15,190 bases of DNA from JBFFXF01 sp041569895 (GCA_041569895.1 JBFFXF010000174.1:1-15190), one strand, 5' to 3'. Shown: positions 1 through 8,225, counted from the first letter of the stretch. Translations and numbers: made by a program. Notes: generated by a model not told the origin, from the letters alone.

Positions 1-316
1 CCAACGTCGAGCCGACCGGTCGGGGTCGGAGTCCGAGACAGAGGTCCGACTCCGAGGTCCGACTCCGAGGTCCGATACCGATACCGATTCCGACTCCGAT
101 GTCCGACTCCGATTCCGATTCCGATTCCGACCGAGGTCAGATCCCGATGTCCGACTCCGAGACCGACCCACTCAAAACTGCTTCATCTGCGTAATCTGCG
201 CAATCTGCGTAATCTGCGTTCCCGTCCTCGTCGGACGTCGGCCGCGCTGTCGACCCACAGCGGTGCCCTGCGAACATCTGCGTAATCTGTGTTCCCGTCC
301 TCGCCACACCCGACCA
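1..316. repeat. Intergenic composite repeat A1 (hexamer tract plus AATCTGCG blocks)
   Basis: No gene is supported here. The stretch holds a CCGANN hexamer tract (about 25-167), then four near-tandem ATCTGCG units with AA/CA joints (185-219) running into TTCCCGTCCTCGTC, then a second shorter block, ATCTGCGTAATCTGTG followed by TTCCCGTCCTCG (275-303), which stops just before the stop codon of the minus-strand gene at 317. The same modules recur at 9759-9927 and, mostly inverted, at 11085-11410. It therefore lies immediately 3' of the sulfatase/protease unit. I do not recognise a named repeat family; it could be a mobile intergenic element, a 3'-end signal, or slippage-expanded filler. Confidence 0.8.
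25..167. repeat. CCGANN hexanucleotide tract
   Basis: Two exact tandem copies of a 13-nt unit, GTCCGACTCCGAG (44-56 and 57-69), lead into an imperfect hexamer run of CCGATA, CCGATT and CCGACT (72-130), with further degenerate copies to about 167. In one frame it would read Ser-Asp repeats, but no open gene uses it. The opposite-strand version of the same hexamers occupies 11252-11346. Confidence 0.8.
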
Positions 317-1777
317 CTAAAACCTTCGCCGCCCGATCTCTCCGCGCCACAGTCGGTCCAGCAACTGCAGTGTCTCCGGGTCGCGGCCGGCGAGCTCGAC
401 GCGGACGAAGGGTTCGTGGTCGGCGGTGCCGTACGCGGCGCGGCTGAGCTCGGCGAAGAAGTCGAGGTCGCTCGAGAGCGCCGGGTGCTGGACGCGCTCG
501 CCGTCGAAGCGCAGCGCGCGCTCGTAGCGGCCGCTCTCGATGGCGGCGAGGCGGGCGCGCTCGATCTCCGGGTGACGCGGTCCGATCTCCCGCAGCGAGT
601 ACGCGCGGGCGAGGACGCCGAAGAGCGCCGACTGTGCGACGGTCACCAGTCGTGCGTAGCGTCTCGCGTCGGGGATGCGCACCTCGCCCGGGCCGCTCGC
701 GGCGTGGTAGGCGATCGGCGGTTCGTCGGCGCCGCCGACGCCGACGCGAATCGGGATGCGGCGGAGTTTCTCGACGCCGTGCTCCGGCACGTAGCGGGCG
801 ATGACGTCGAGGTCGCGACGCACCAGCTTGCGGACCATCGAGTCGAGCTCGGGCTCGCCGACGATGTCGGCGTGGAACCGAACCGTCCAGCCCTCGATCG
901 AGCGCTCGACCAGGTCGCCGTCTTCGCCGGCAGTCCCCGAGCTGCCCGCGGACTCCGGCGAGTCGTCGAGCGTGACGACGCGCGGCACCTCCGGGGCGAG
1001 CAGGCGCCGCGCCTCCGCGATGCGCTCCCGCTGGTCGTCACGGTCGACGCGCCAGAGCTCCTCGAGCGCCCTCGTCGTCGCGGGATCGAGCTCGCGCAGC
1101 TCGGCGCGGACGAAGGGGAAGATGTCGTTGGTCCCGAAGTATGCCTCGGTGGTCTCGGCGAAGAACTCCATGCGGTTGGTCGCGTGGTAGGGCTTGCGCT
1201 CGCGGCCGTCCCAGTGGAGCGCTCGCTCGTATCGGCCGATCTTCATGGCGCGATGATAGACCGCCTTCCCCGTCTCGTTGCCGTAGCGGCGGCGCTCGCC
1301 GAGCGAGAACCAGTCGTAGCCGTGCGACATCTCGTGGAGGACGAGCCACGGCTGGCGGCGGGTCTCGCGCAGCAGCGTGCGCGCGTTGATCTCCACCATC
1401 GATTCCTCCTGCGGCGGGTGGTGGCCGCGGTCGGTGAGCCACTTTCGCGCCGGATGGAAGGCGATGGCGCCCGTCTTTTCATCGTCGCGGAGCCAGATCG
1501 GCACCTCGCGAAGCTCGGCGACGACGTCCGGTCCGAGGACGAGGGTGATCTGGAAGAGCTGGTTCTCGAGCTCGTCGATGGAGCGTTCGAGGAGCTCCGG
1601 GTGGTCGGCGCCCAGGCTGGCATCGGCGTGCACCAGCCACCCCTCGATGCGCATCGGCGTGAACGCCGCGCCCTTCTCCTTCTCCTCGTCCGCGGCGATC
1701 GCGGCGCCCGGTCCGGCCACGCACGGCGCGGGCGACCCGAGCGGCGTCACGAGCAACGCGATGAGAAGGGGCCGCAT
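317..1777 (-). CDS. Exported protein with tandem anthrax-lethal-factor-like metalloprotease domains, second one degenerate
   Basis: 486 aa, predicted to be exported: a hydrophobic N-terminal signal (residues 1-29, probable cleavage near AIA-ADEE) precedes two homologous domains at about 40-247 and 292-480. The first has the zincin motif HEMSH (H148, E149, H152) and a downstream block, Y197-x-x-T-N-x-x-E204-F-F-A-E208, that matches the anthrax lethal factor block carrying its catalytic Tyr and third zinc-ligand Glu at the same spacing, as I recall it. It is therefore probably an active M34/ATLF-like zinc endopeptidase. The second domain keeps the fold signature (GRYERAL, FFAE443, the PFVR-ELRDP-type end) but has no HExxH, Pro432 in place of Tyr, and Asp439 in place of Glu. 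The start ATG lies 2 nt after the sulfatase stop, so the two are probably cotranscribed; an in-frame upstream extension overlaps the sulfatase and is rejected. No clear Shine-Dalgarno is seen. Substrate unknown. Confidence 0.88.
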   Translation of the reverse strand: MRPLLIALLVTPLGSPAPCVAGPGAAIAADEEKEKGAAFTPMRIEGWLVHADASLGADHPELLERSIDELENQLFQITLVLGPDVVAELREVPIWLRDDEKTGAIAFHPARKWLTDRGHHPPQEESMVEINARTLLRETRRQPWLVLHEMSHGYDWFSLGERRRYGNETGKAVYHRAMKIGRYERALHWDGRERKPYHATNRMEFFAETTEAYFGTNDIFPFVRAELRELDPATTRALEELWRVDRDDQRERIAEARRLLAPEVPRVVTLDDSPESAGSSGTAGEDGDLVERSIEGWTVRFHADIVGEPELDSMVRKLVRRDLDVIARYVPEHGVEKLRRIPIRVGVGGADEPPIAYHAASGPGEVRIPDARRYARLVTVAQSALFGVLARAYSLREIGPRHPEIERARLAAIESGRYERALRFDGERVQHPALSSDLDFFAELSRAAYGTADHEPFVRVELAGRDPETLQLLDRLWRGEIGRRRF

Positions 1778-1779
1778 GA

Positions 1780-3228
1780 TCAACGTCGCCACTGGACGCG
1801 TCCCGGCTCGCGCGCGCCGCTGCCCTGCCGGCCGGTGAGCCGATCCCCGAGGTCCTCCCGCGCGCGCTCGGCGAGCGCGAGCAGGCGCTTGACGACATCC
1901 GGGTGGCGGTCGGCGACGTCCCGCGTCTCGCCGATGTCGCTCTGGAGGTCGTAGAGCTCGACGACGTCGACGTGCTCCGTGTCGTAACGGACGGGCCGGC
2001 CGCCCGTGCCACCGCGCCGGCCGTTGAGCGTGCGGTAGGAATGGGGCAGGTAGAGCTTCCAGTGACCGCTGATCATCGCATGGAGCTCGTTGCGCCGGTA
2101 GTAGATCGCGTACGCGTCGTGAGGACTGCGCGCGCCGGGCTCGCCGCTGATCAGCGGCCAGATGTCCTTGCCGTCGACGCCGTGCGCCGGCAGCTCGGCG
2201 TCGATCAGGCGCGCTATCGTCGGCAGGATGTCGATGGTCATCGCGGGAACGTCGCAGACGCTGCCGGCGGGGATCTTCCCCGGCCACCGCATGATGCACG
2301 GCACGCGCACGCCGCCCTCCCACGCCGTGCCCTTCCCCTCCCGCAGCGGCTCCGCCGAGCCGCCGTGGGTCCCGTAGGAGAGCCAGGGCCCGTTGTCGGA
2401 GGTGTAGATGACGAGCGTCTTCTCGTCGAGACCGTGCTTCTCGAGGGCGCGGAGGATCTCGCCGACCGACCAGTCGATCTCCGCGATCACATCGCCGTAG
2501 ATCCCCTGCTCCGTCTTGCCCTGGAACTTCTCGGAGACGAAGAGCGGCACGTGCGGCATGCTGTGCGGCACGTAGAGGAAGAACGGCCGATCGCGGTTCT
2601 CCTCGATGAACTTCACGGCCCGCTCGGTGTACCACGTCGTCAACTGCGTCTGGTCCGGATTGCGCATCAGTACGCAATCGTCCTCGACGAGCGGCAGATG
2701 CGGGTAACGGCCCTTCGGCGCCGTCGGATGGTAGGGCCACATGTCGTTCGAGTACGGCAGGCCGAAGTAGTCGTCGAAGCCGTGATTGACCGGCAGGAAC
2801 TTCCGGTGGTCGCCGAGGTGCCACTTGCCGTAGATCGCGGTGGCGTATCCCTTCTGCTTGACCAGCTCCGCGATGGTCATCTCATCCTCGTGGATGCCGA
2901 CGCGCGACAGCGGGCCGAGGGCGCCGTGGATGCCGACGCGATTCGCGTAGCAGCCCGTGAGCAGCGCCGCCCGTGACGCCGAGCAGACCGGCTGGGCGAC
3001 GTGGAAGTTGGTCATGCGCACGCCCTCGTGCGCCATGCGGTCGAGATTCGGAGTCCTGAACCCCTTCGCCCCGAAACAGCCGACGTCGGCGTAGCCCTGG
3101 TCATCCGTGAACACGATGACGACGTTGGGCAGTTCCGCGCGATCGGCGAGGGCGTGCTCGACGGCGACGAGCGCGATTGCCAGAATGGCGACGTTCCGTG
3201 TGATTGGTTCCCGAGTGATTCGTGGCAT
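1780..3228 (-). CDS. Exported type I (formylglycine) sulfatase, arylsulfatase-A-like
   Basis: 482 aa; hydrolyses sulfate esters, probably on a polysaccharide, outside the cytoplasm. A signal peptide (about 1-29, ending AVEHALA) precedes the sulfatase domain. Visible active-site elements are the metal pair in TDDQGY (D42, D43), the maturation motif C82-S-A-S-R86 followed by AALLTG, GKWHLG (K135, H137), PHSMPH (H222, H226), the second metal pair in TSDNG (D278, N279) and the TAWEGG motif after K299. The C-terminal subdomain has the usual KLY and DIGETRDVA pattern. Cys82 would become formylglycine; the motif is CxAxR rather than CxPxR. Length is normal for the family. It is the first gene of a minus-strand pair, 2 nt ahead of the protease gene, and is divergent from the DUF1549/DUF1553 gene across 114 nt. 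Substrate specificity cannot be read from the sequence. Confidence 0.95.
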   Translation of the reverse strand: MPRITREPITRNVAILAIALVAVEHALADRAELPNVVIVFTDDQGYADVGCFGAKGFRTPNLDRMAHEGVRMTNFHVAQPVCSASRAALLTGCYANRVGIHGALGPLSRVGIHEDEMTIAELVKQKGYATAIYGKWHLGDHRKFLPVNHGFDDYFGLPYSNDMWPYHPTAPKGRYPHLPLVEDDCVLMRNPDQTQLTTWYTERAVKFIEENRDRPFFLYVPHSMPHVPLFVSEKFQGKTEQGIYGDVIAEIDWSVGEILRALEKHGLDEKTLVIYTSDNGPWLSYGTHGGSAEPLREGKGTAWEGGVRVPCIMRWPGKIPAGSVCDVPAMTIDILPTIARLIDAELPAHGVDGKDIWPLISGEPGARSPHDAYAIYYRRNELHAMISGHWKLYLPHSYRTLNGRRGGTGGRPVRYDTEHVDVVELYDLQSDIGETRDVADRHPDVVKRLLALAERAREDLGDRLTGRQGSGAREPGRVQWRR

Positions 3229-3342
3229 GGCCTACAACGTGGATGGACCGGCGACCAAATCGTGGGGTGCGACCCTCGCTCGTGGCGAGACAGGCGTGGA
3301 GTATAACAGATCCGCAGGGCTCTCCGGGATACAATACACGCC
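3229..3342. promoter_or_regulatory. Divergent promoter region between sulfatase and DUF1549/DUF1553 genes
   Basis: This 114-nt spacer separates two divergent starts and must hold at least one promoter for each. Rightward, a TACAAT box (3330-3335) lies 7 nt before the ATG, and a TATAAC (3302-3307) is a possible alternative. No TTGACA-like -35 is evident. A short dyad, CTCGC-N5-GCGAG (3275-3279/3285-3289), sits in the middle and could be an operator. Neither flanking start has a convincing Shine-Dalgarno. It is the only junction between separate transcription units in the window without intergenic repeat modules. Confidence 0.6.
3330..3335 (+). promoter_or_regulatory. Candidate -10 box (TACAAT) giving a leaderless transcript
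   Basis: TACAAT ends 7 nt before the ATG at 3343. With normal -10 to start-site spacing, transcription would begin at about 3342-3343, on or next to the start codon. There is no Shine-Dalgarno, which fits leaderless translation. The -35 region is weak. Confidence 0.45.
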
Positions 3343-6300
3343 ATGATCGCGGAGCGTCCCTCGCTGACGGCTCTCCTGGCCTTGCTCGCGGCTGTCGCGC
3401 TGCCGGCTGACGCGCTGGCGGTCGACTTCGACCGCGACGTGCGTCCGATCCTCTCCGACGCGTGTTTCCGCTGCCACGGGCCGGATCGCGAGGCGCGCCG
3501 CGCCGGGCTCCGCCTCGACACTCGCGCCGGCGCGTTCGCCCCGCGCGATGACGGAAGGCCGGTCATCGTCGCCGGCGACACGGCGGCGAGCGAGCTCGCG
3601 CGCCGCATCACCGCGTCCGATCCGGACGAGCGCATGCCGCCCGCCAGCGAGGAGCGGCGGCTCTCCGACGTCGAGATCGCCACCATCCTGAAATGGATCG
3701 ACGAGGGCGCGACGTGGCGCGAGCACTGGTCGTTCGCGCCGCCGCGCAGGCGACCGCCGCCCGACGTGCGGCTCGTCGAGCGCGTGCGCGGTCCGATCGA
3801 CGCGTTCGTCCAGGCGCGGCTCGAGCGGGAGGGGCTCGCCCTGTCGGAGGACGCTTTCCGGGAGACGCTGGTTCGCCGCGTGACGCTCGACATCACCGGA
3901 CTGCCGCCGACTCCGGACGAGATCGACGCGTTCCTCGCCGACCGGCGACCCGATGCCCACGAGCGGCTCGTCGATCGCCTGCTCGCGTCGCCGCGGCACG
4001 GCGAGCGTATGGCGACGCCCTGGCTCGACGCCGCCCGGTACGCCGACACGAGCGGCTACCAGACCGACGGACCGCGCGACATGTGGCGATGGCGCGACTG
4101 GGTGATCGACGCGTTCAACGCCGGCATGCCGTTCGACCGGTTCACCATCGAGCAACTCGCCGGCGACATGCTTCCGCAGCCGACCCTGGCGCAACGCATC
4201 GCTACCGGCTTCAACCGCAACCACCGCGGCAACGCCGAGGGCGGCATCATCGCCGAGGAGTACCGCGTCGAGTACGTCGCGGATCGCGTTGACACCACGG
4301 CCACCGTCTGGCTCGGACTGACGCTGCAATGCGCCCGCTGCCACGACCACAAGTACGACCCGATCACGCAGGAGGAGTTCTACCGCGTCTTCGCCTACTT
4401 CAACAACGTCCCGGAGCACGGTCGCGCCATCAAGGTCGGCAACTCGGTGCCGTGGATCCTCGCCCCGACCTCCGCACAGCGAGAGCAGCTCGAGGCCCTC
4501 GAGCGCCGGCTCGCCGTCGCGCGCGATGAGTTCACGGGGTTGCGCGCCCTCGCCGGCGAGCCATCGGCCGCGCCGGCGAGCGAGTGGCTTTTTGCCGACG
4601 GCCTCGTCACCCGCCACGCGACGGGCAGGACGGGCGCCGCGGCGCTCTTCGACGGGGCTCGCGTCGTCGAGCTCGGCGACGCCGGCGCGTTCGGGTACTT
4701 CGACGCGTTCTCGGTCGCGGCGTGGGTGCTCCCCGAGTCGACCGCGAGCGGCGCCGTCGTCTCTCGCACCGCCGACCCCGAGTACGACGCCGGCTGGGAG
4801 GTGCGTCTCCACGAGGGCCGCGTGCAGGTCAACCTCGTCAAGCGCTGGCTCGACGACGCCATCCGCGTCGAGACCGAGAGTCAGCTCGCCGCCGGGGAGT
4901 GGCGCCACGTCATCGCGACGTACGACGGATCCCGGGTCGCGGCGGGCGTCGCGGTATTCATCGATGGCGAGCGCGTACCGCTCCGCGTGCTCCTCGACGA
5001 GCTCAACCAGAGCTTCGATTCGAAGGAGCCGCTGCGCGTCGGCGGGCGAGGAGTGGGCGAGCGTTTCCGCGGGCGCATCGACGACGTGCGCGTGTACGCG
5101 CGAGCGCTGACCCCGGACGACGCCCGCATCATCGCCACCGACGACACCCTTGCCGAGATCGTCGAGGTGCCTGCCGGCGAGCGCTCCGCCGGGCAGCGCC
5201 TCAAGCTGGAGCGCGCCTGGCTCGAGCTCGACGCGCCCGACACGGTGCGCTCGGCGTGGTCGCGAATGCGCGATCTGGTGGAGCAGCGCGCCGCGCTGAT
5301 CGACAGCTTCCCGAGCGTCATGGTGATGGAGGAGACGGCGCCGCGGGAGACACACGTGCTGGTGCGGGGTCGCTATGATCGGCCCGCCGCGCGTGTCGAG
5401 TCAGGCACGCCCGCGTGCCTTCCCCAGCTCCCGTCCGGCGTCGAGAACGATCGACTCGGCTTCGCCCGCTGGATCGTCGACCCGGCCAACCCGCTGACGC
5501 CGCGCGTCACCGCCAATCGTCTCTGGCAAATGCTCTTCGGCCGCGGCATCGTCGACACGGTCGAGGACTTCGGCTCGCAGGGGAGCCGCCCTACGCACCC
5601 CGAGCTCCTCGACTGGCTGGCGACCGAGCTCCCGCGCGCCGGCTGGGACCTGAAGACCTTCCTCCGGACGCTGGTGACCTCGTCCGTGTATCGCCAGTCG
5701 TCGCGCGTGACGCCGGCGCTCGCGGAGCGCGATCCTGAGAATCGGCTCCTCGCCAGGGCGCCGAGGCTGCGACTGTCCGCGCACATGGCGCGCGACCTGG
5801 CGCTGGCCGTGAGCGGGCTTCTCGTGGAGCGCATCGGCGGGCCATCGGTCAAGCCGTACCAGCCGCCGGGCCTCTGGAAGGAGGTCTCCGGCACCGCCTA
5901 CGAGCGGGACGACGGCGAGGGGCTCTATCGACGGAGCCTCTACACGTACTGGAAGCGCACCGTGCCCTTCCCGACGATGACCGTGCTCGACGCGTCCGAC
6001 CGCGAGTGGTGCGCCGTGCGCTCCCAGCGCACCAACACGCCGCTGCAGGCGCTCGCGCTGCTGAACGACGTGACGTTCGTCGAGGCGGCCCGGGCGCTCG
6101 CGGGACGCGTTCTCGCGGGCGACGCGACCGACGAGGCATCGCGGGCCGCGCAACTCTTCCGGATGGCGACGGGGCGCCGGCCCGGCGCAGCCGAGGTCGC
6201 GATCCTCCTCGACGGGCTCCGCCGCCACCGCGTGACGTACGGTGACCGGGCCCTCGCGGCCGCGCTCCTCGAGGTCGGCGAGTCCCGCCACGACCCGGAT

Positions 6301-6381
6301 ATCGACGCCAGCGAGCTCGCCGCGTGGACGGCGCTCGCCAACCTGGTGCTCAACCTCGACGAGACCATCACACGGGGGTGA
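3343..6381 (+). CDS. Planctomycete c-type haem protein: PSCyt1 - DUF1549 - LamG - DUF1553 (PSD1)
   Basis: 1012 aa, exported by a signal peptide (about 1-26, ending ADALA). Domains in order: planctomycete cytochrome-C-like domain (about 27-125) with haem motif C41-F-R-C44-H45 and a possible distal ligand Met98 in DERMPP; DUF1549 (about 148-360), which ends with a second haem-type motif C330-A-R-C333-H334 in the sequence CARCHDHKYDPIT; a LamG/concanavalin-like sandwich (about 412-592, FSVAAWV to GRIDDVRVYARAL); and DUF1553 (about 700-970, including NRLWQMLFGRGIV, FGSQGSRPTHPELLDWLA, VYRQSS and SQRTNTPLQALALLND). The family occurs in many copies in Planctomycetota and its biochemical role is unproven; the LamG domain suggests carbohydrate binding. 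The next gene, DUF1501, overlaps by 4 nt, the usual pairing for this family. ATG 3343 is chosen because it gives the signal peptide and sits 7 nt after a TACAAT box. Confidence 0.95.
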   Translation: MIAERPSLTALLALLAAVALPADALAVDFDRDVRPILSDACFRCHGPDREARRAGLRLDTRAGAFAPRDDGRPVIVAGDTAASELARRITASDPDERMPPASEERRLSDVEIATILKWIDEGATWREHWSFAPPRRRPPPDVRLVERVRGPIDAFVQARLEREGLALSEDAFRETLVRRVTLDITGLPPTPDEIDAFLADRRPDAHERLVDRLLASPRHGERMATPWLDAARYADTSGYQTDGPRDMWRWRDWVIDAFNAGMPFDRFTIEQLAGDMLPQPTLAQRIATGFNRNHRGNAEGGIIAEEYRVEYVADRVDTTATVWLGLTLQCARCHDHKYDPITQEEFYRVFAYFNNVPEHGRAIKVGNSVPWILAPTSAQREQLEALERRLAVARDEFTGLRALAGEPSAAPASEWLFADGLVTRHATGRTGAAALFDGARVVELGDAGAFGYFDAFSVAAWVLPESTASGAVVSRTADPEYDAGWEVRLHEGRVQVNLVKRWLDDAIRVETESQLAAGEWRHVIATYDGSRVAAGVAVFIDGERVPLRVLLDELNQSFDSKEPLRVGGRGVGERFRGRIDDVRVYARALTPDDARIIATDDTLAEIVEVPAGERSAGQRLKLERAWLELDAPDTVRSAWSRMRDLVEQRAALIDSFPSVMVMEETAPRETHVLVRGRYDRPAARVESGTPACLPQLPSGVENDRLGFARWIVDPANPLTPRVTANRLWQMLFGRGIVDTVEDFGSQGSRPTHPELLDWLATELPRAGWDLKTFLRTLVTSSVYRQSSRVTPALAERDPENRLLARAPRLRLSAHMARDLALAVSGLLVERIGGPSVKPYQPPGLWKEVSGTAYERDDGEGLYRRSLYTYWKRTVPFPTMTVLDASDREWCAVRSQRTNTPLQALALLNDVTFVEAARALAGRVLAGDATDEASRAAQLFRMATGRRPGAAEVAILLDGLRRHRVTYGDRALAAALLEVGESRHDPDIDASELAAWTALANLVLNLDETITRG

Positions 6382-7868
6382 CCTTGGACAGCGCCCTGTA
6401 CGGTAGCAAGCGAACGACCGATCGGACCGGAGCGACGGCGCTGACGCGGCGCGAGTTCGCGGGTCGGGCCGGCCGCGCGGGGTTCCTCGGCGCGGCGGCC
6501 CTCGCGTCGCTCCTGGCCGAGGACGCCCGCGCCTCGACGGCAGGCGTCGCGAGCGGGCTCACGGGGCTCCCCCACTTCGCGCCGCGAGCGCGGCGCGTCA
6601 TCTCGCTCTTTCAATCGGGCGCGCCGTCGCAAATCGATCTCTTCGATCACAAGCCGGCGCTGTCGCGGCTTCGCGGCACGGAGCTGCCCGAGTCGGTGCG
6701 GCGCGGCCAGCGGCTGACGAGCATGACGTCGCGGCAGGCGAGCTTCCCGCTCGCGCCGACCATCTTCCCCTTCGCGAGACGTGGCGAAGGCGGCGCGTGG
6801 GTCAGCGATCTGCTGCCCTGGACGGCGCGGATCGCCGACGAGCTCTGCTTCGTCAGGAGCATGCACACCGAGGCGATCAACCACGACCCCGCGATCACCT
6901 TCTGTCAGACCGGCGCGCAGCTCGCAGGGCGGCCGAGCATCGGGGCGTGGCTCGCGTACGGCCTCGGCAGCGAGAACCGCGACCTGCCCGCGTTCATCGT
7001 CATGGTGTCGCAGGGCACCGGTCGCGAGGGGCAGCCGCTCTACGACCGGCTCTGGGGGAGCGGTTTCCTTCCCTCGCGCTACCAGGGCGTGAAGTTCCGC
7101 GCCGCCGGCGATCCGGTGCTCTTCCTGTCGAACCCGTCCGGCGTGCCAGCAGCGACGCGGCGTCGGATCCTCGACGACCTCGGCCGCCTCAACGCGCTCC
7201 GGCTGCAGGAGGTCGGGGATGCGGAGATCGCCACGCGCATCGCGCAGTACGAGCTCGCGTTTCGCATGCAGGCGTCGGTCCCGGAGCTCATCGACAGCTC
7301 CGGCGAGCCGGAGTCGACCTTCGAGCTCTACGGTGCGGACGCGCGCACGCCGGGGACCTACGCCGCGAACTGCCTCCTGGCGCGGCGTCTCGTCGAGCGC
7401 GGCGTTCGGTTCGTGCAGCTCTTCCACCGCGGCTGGGACCAGCACACCAACCTCCCGGAGCAGATCGCGCGCCAGTGCGCCGACACCGACCGCGCCTCGG
7501 CCGCGCTCGTCGTCGACCTCAAGCGGCGCGGGCTCCTCGAGGACACGCTGGTCGTCTGGGGCGGGGAGTTCGGCCGCACCGTCTACTGCCAGGGCAAGCT
7601 CACCGCGGAGGACTACGGCCGGGACCACCACCCGCGGTGCTTCACCATCTGGCTCGCCGGCGGCGGCATCCGCGGCGGCCTGACGTACGGCGAGACCGAC
7701 GATTTCAGCTACAACATCACACGCGACCCGGTGCACGTCCACGACCTGAACGCGACCATCCTCCACTGCCTCGGGATCGACCACCGCCGCCTCACCGTCA
7801 AGTACCAGGGCCGCCACCACCGCCTCACCGACGTCCACGGCCGCGTCGTCTCCGACCTGCTGCTCTGA
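6378..7868 (+). CDS. Tat-exported DUF1501 family protein
   Basis: 496 aa from the GTG at 6378, whose last two bases and next base form the stop of the preceding gene (GTGA overlap), implying translational coupling. In-frame codons further upstream lie inside that gene and add nothing family-like. The N-terminus has a twin-arginine signal, T-R24-R25-E-F followed by a hydrophobic stretch ending EDARA. The DUF1501 domain fills the rest: SLFQSGAPSQIDLFDHKP, DELCFVRSMHTEAINHDPA, GWDQHTN (W353, D354, H356), WGGEFGR (394-400), GRDHHP (414-419) and HVHDLNATILH (453-463). DUF1501 is related to the alkaline phosphatase/sulfatase superfamily, and these conserved Asp, Glu and His residues are likely metal ligands. 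Function is unproven; it almost always accompanies DUF1549/DUF1553 proteins, so the two probably form one exported system. An intergenic inverted repeat begins right after the stop. Confidence 0.93.
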   Translation: MTLDSALYGSKRTTDRTGATALTRREFAGRAGRAGFLGAAALASLLAEDARASTAGVASGLTGLPHFAPRARRVISLFQSGAPSQIDLFDHKPALSRLRGTELPESVRRGQRLTSMTSRQASFPLAPTIFPFARRGEGGAWVSDLLPWTARIADELCFVRSMHTEAINHDPAITFCQTGAQLAGRPSIGAWLAYGLGSENRDLPAFIVMVSQGTGREGQPLYDRLWGSGFLPSRYQGVKFRAAGDPVLFLSNPSGVPAATRRRILDDLGRLNALRLQEVGDAEIATRIAQYELAFRMQASVPELIDSSGEPESTFELYGADARTPGTYAANCLLARRLVERGVRFVQLFHRGWDQHTNLPEQIARQCADTDRASAALVVDLKRRGLLEDTLVVWGGEFGRTVYCQGKLTAEDYGRDHHPRCFTIWLAGGGIRGGLTYGETDDFSYNITRDPVHVHDLNATILHCLGIDHRRLTVKYQGRHHRLTDVHGRVVSDLLL

Positions 7869-8160
7869 CCCCGTTCCCGTTCCCGGCCCCGGTCCCGTGC
7901 TCGATGAAGCTGCTCGACGCCCCTGGCGATTCGGACGGCAGACGGGACAAGGAAGGCAGGAAAGCAGGAATGCAGGAAGGCGATTTGAGCGCTCGCGTGC
8001 CCTCTGTGGTCTATTCTCTGTGGCGTCTGCGTTGAAGTCCTCTGAGGGCCCCCGTGTCCGGGCCGCGTCGTGGAACTCCAGAAGACTCTCGAAGCACTGC
8101 GTCCGTTTCCTGTCTTCCTGAGTTTCCTGCCTTCCTTATCGATCGCCTGACAGCAAACCT
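7869..8160. repeat. Composite intergenic element B1 with long inverted repeat
   Basis: This region, which has no supportable gene, begins with a CCCGTN hexamer run (7870-7898) and a GCTGCTCGAC block (7909-7918). Next comes a purine-rich arm with AAGGAAGGCAGGAAA (7949-7963), whose perfect 15-nt reverse complement TTTCCTGCCTTCCTT occurs at 8123-8137. A CTCTGTGG repeat (8004-8011 and 8016-8023) lies between. The right arm (8102-8136) matches 14576-14610 at 34 of 35 positions, and the following 24 nt match at 18 positions, so this is a diverged copy of the element at 14435-14634. It lies directly 3' of the DUF1501 gene. It may act as an RNA hairpin at the 3' end or be a mobile intergenic repeat. 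Confidence 0.82.
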
Positions 8161-8185
8161 CCGCAGTCCACTCTCCCTGCCCGAG

Positions 8186-8197
8186 GTCGGAACCGAC
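8186..8197. promoter_or_regulatory. Short dyad upstream of the MBL gene
   Basis: GTCGG-AA-CCGAC is a 5-bp inverted repeat 22 nt upstream of the TACAAT box, so it covers or abuts the expected -35 area. It could be an operator half-site pair, but a match this short occurs often by chance in GC-rich DNA. Confidence 0.2.
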
Positions 8198-8219
8198 TTC
8201 CTCCACCAGCCGGATCCGC

Positions 8220-8225
8220 TACAAT
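8220..8225 (+). promoter_or_regulatory. Candidate -10 box (TACAAT) close to the MBL gene start
   Basis: TACAAT ends 8 nt before the ATG at 8234, predicting a transcript with a leader of 0-3 nt. No Shine-Dalgarno precedes the ATG. The arrangement is the same as at 3330-3335. Confidence 0.45.

Noticed and set aside
25..167. Ser-Asp repeat coding region suggested by TCCGAC/TCCGAT hexamers
   Set aside because: No open frame with a start and adjacent domain uses it, and the same hexamers occur inverted in another spacer.
185..303. CRISPR-like array
   Set aside because: Repeats are 7-9 nt and nearly contiguous, with no constant-length unique spacers and no cas genes.
1778..2824. Upstream extension of the protease frame into the sulfatase gene (835 codons)
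   Set aside because: The extension is out-of-frame sulfatase sequence. The signal peptide begins at the ATG at 1777, 2 nt after the sulfatase stop.
3232..5355. 707-codon open frame on the minus strand, and similar long antisense frames (263-1954 +, 5940-7838 -, 8219-9670 -, 9982-11079 -, 11581-13353 +)
   Set aside because: They are mirror frames of strongly recognisable genes. High GC at third positions removes stops, and the products are Arg/Ala/Asp/Val-rich with no family motif.
7897..8121. Small open frame (74 codons) in the spacer after the DUF1501 gene
   Set aside because: It lies in repeat element B1, has no ribosome binding site, and the corresponding region of B2 does not preserve it.
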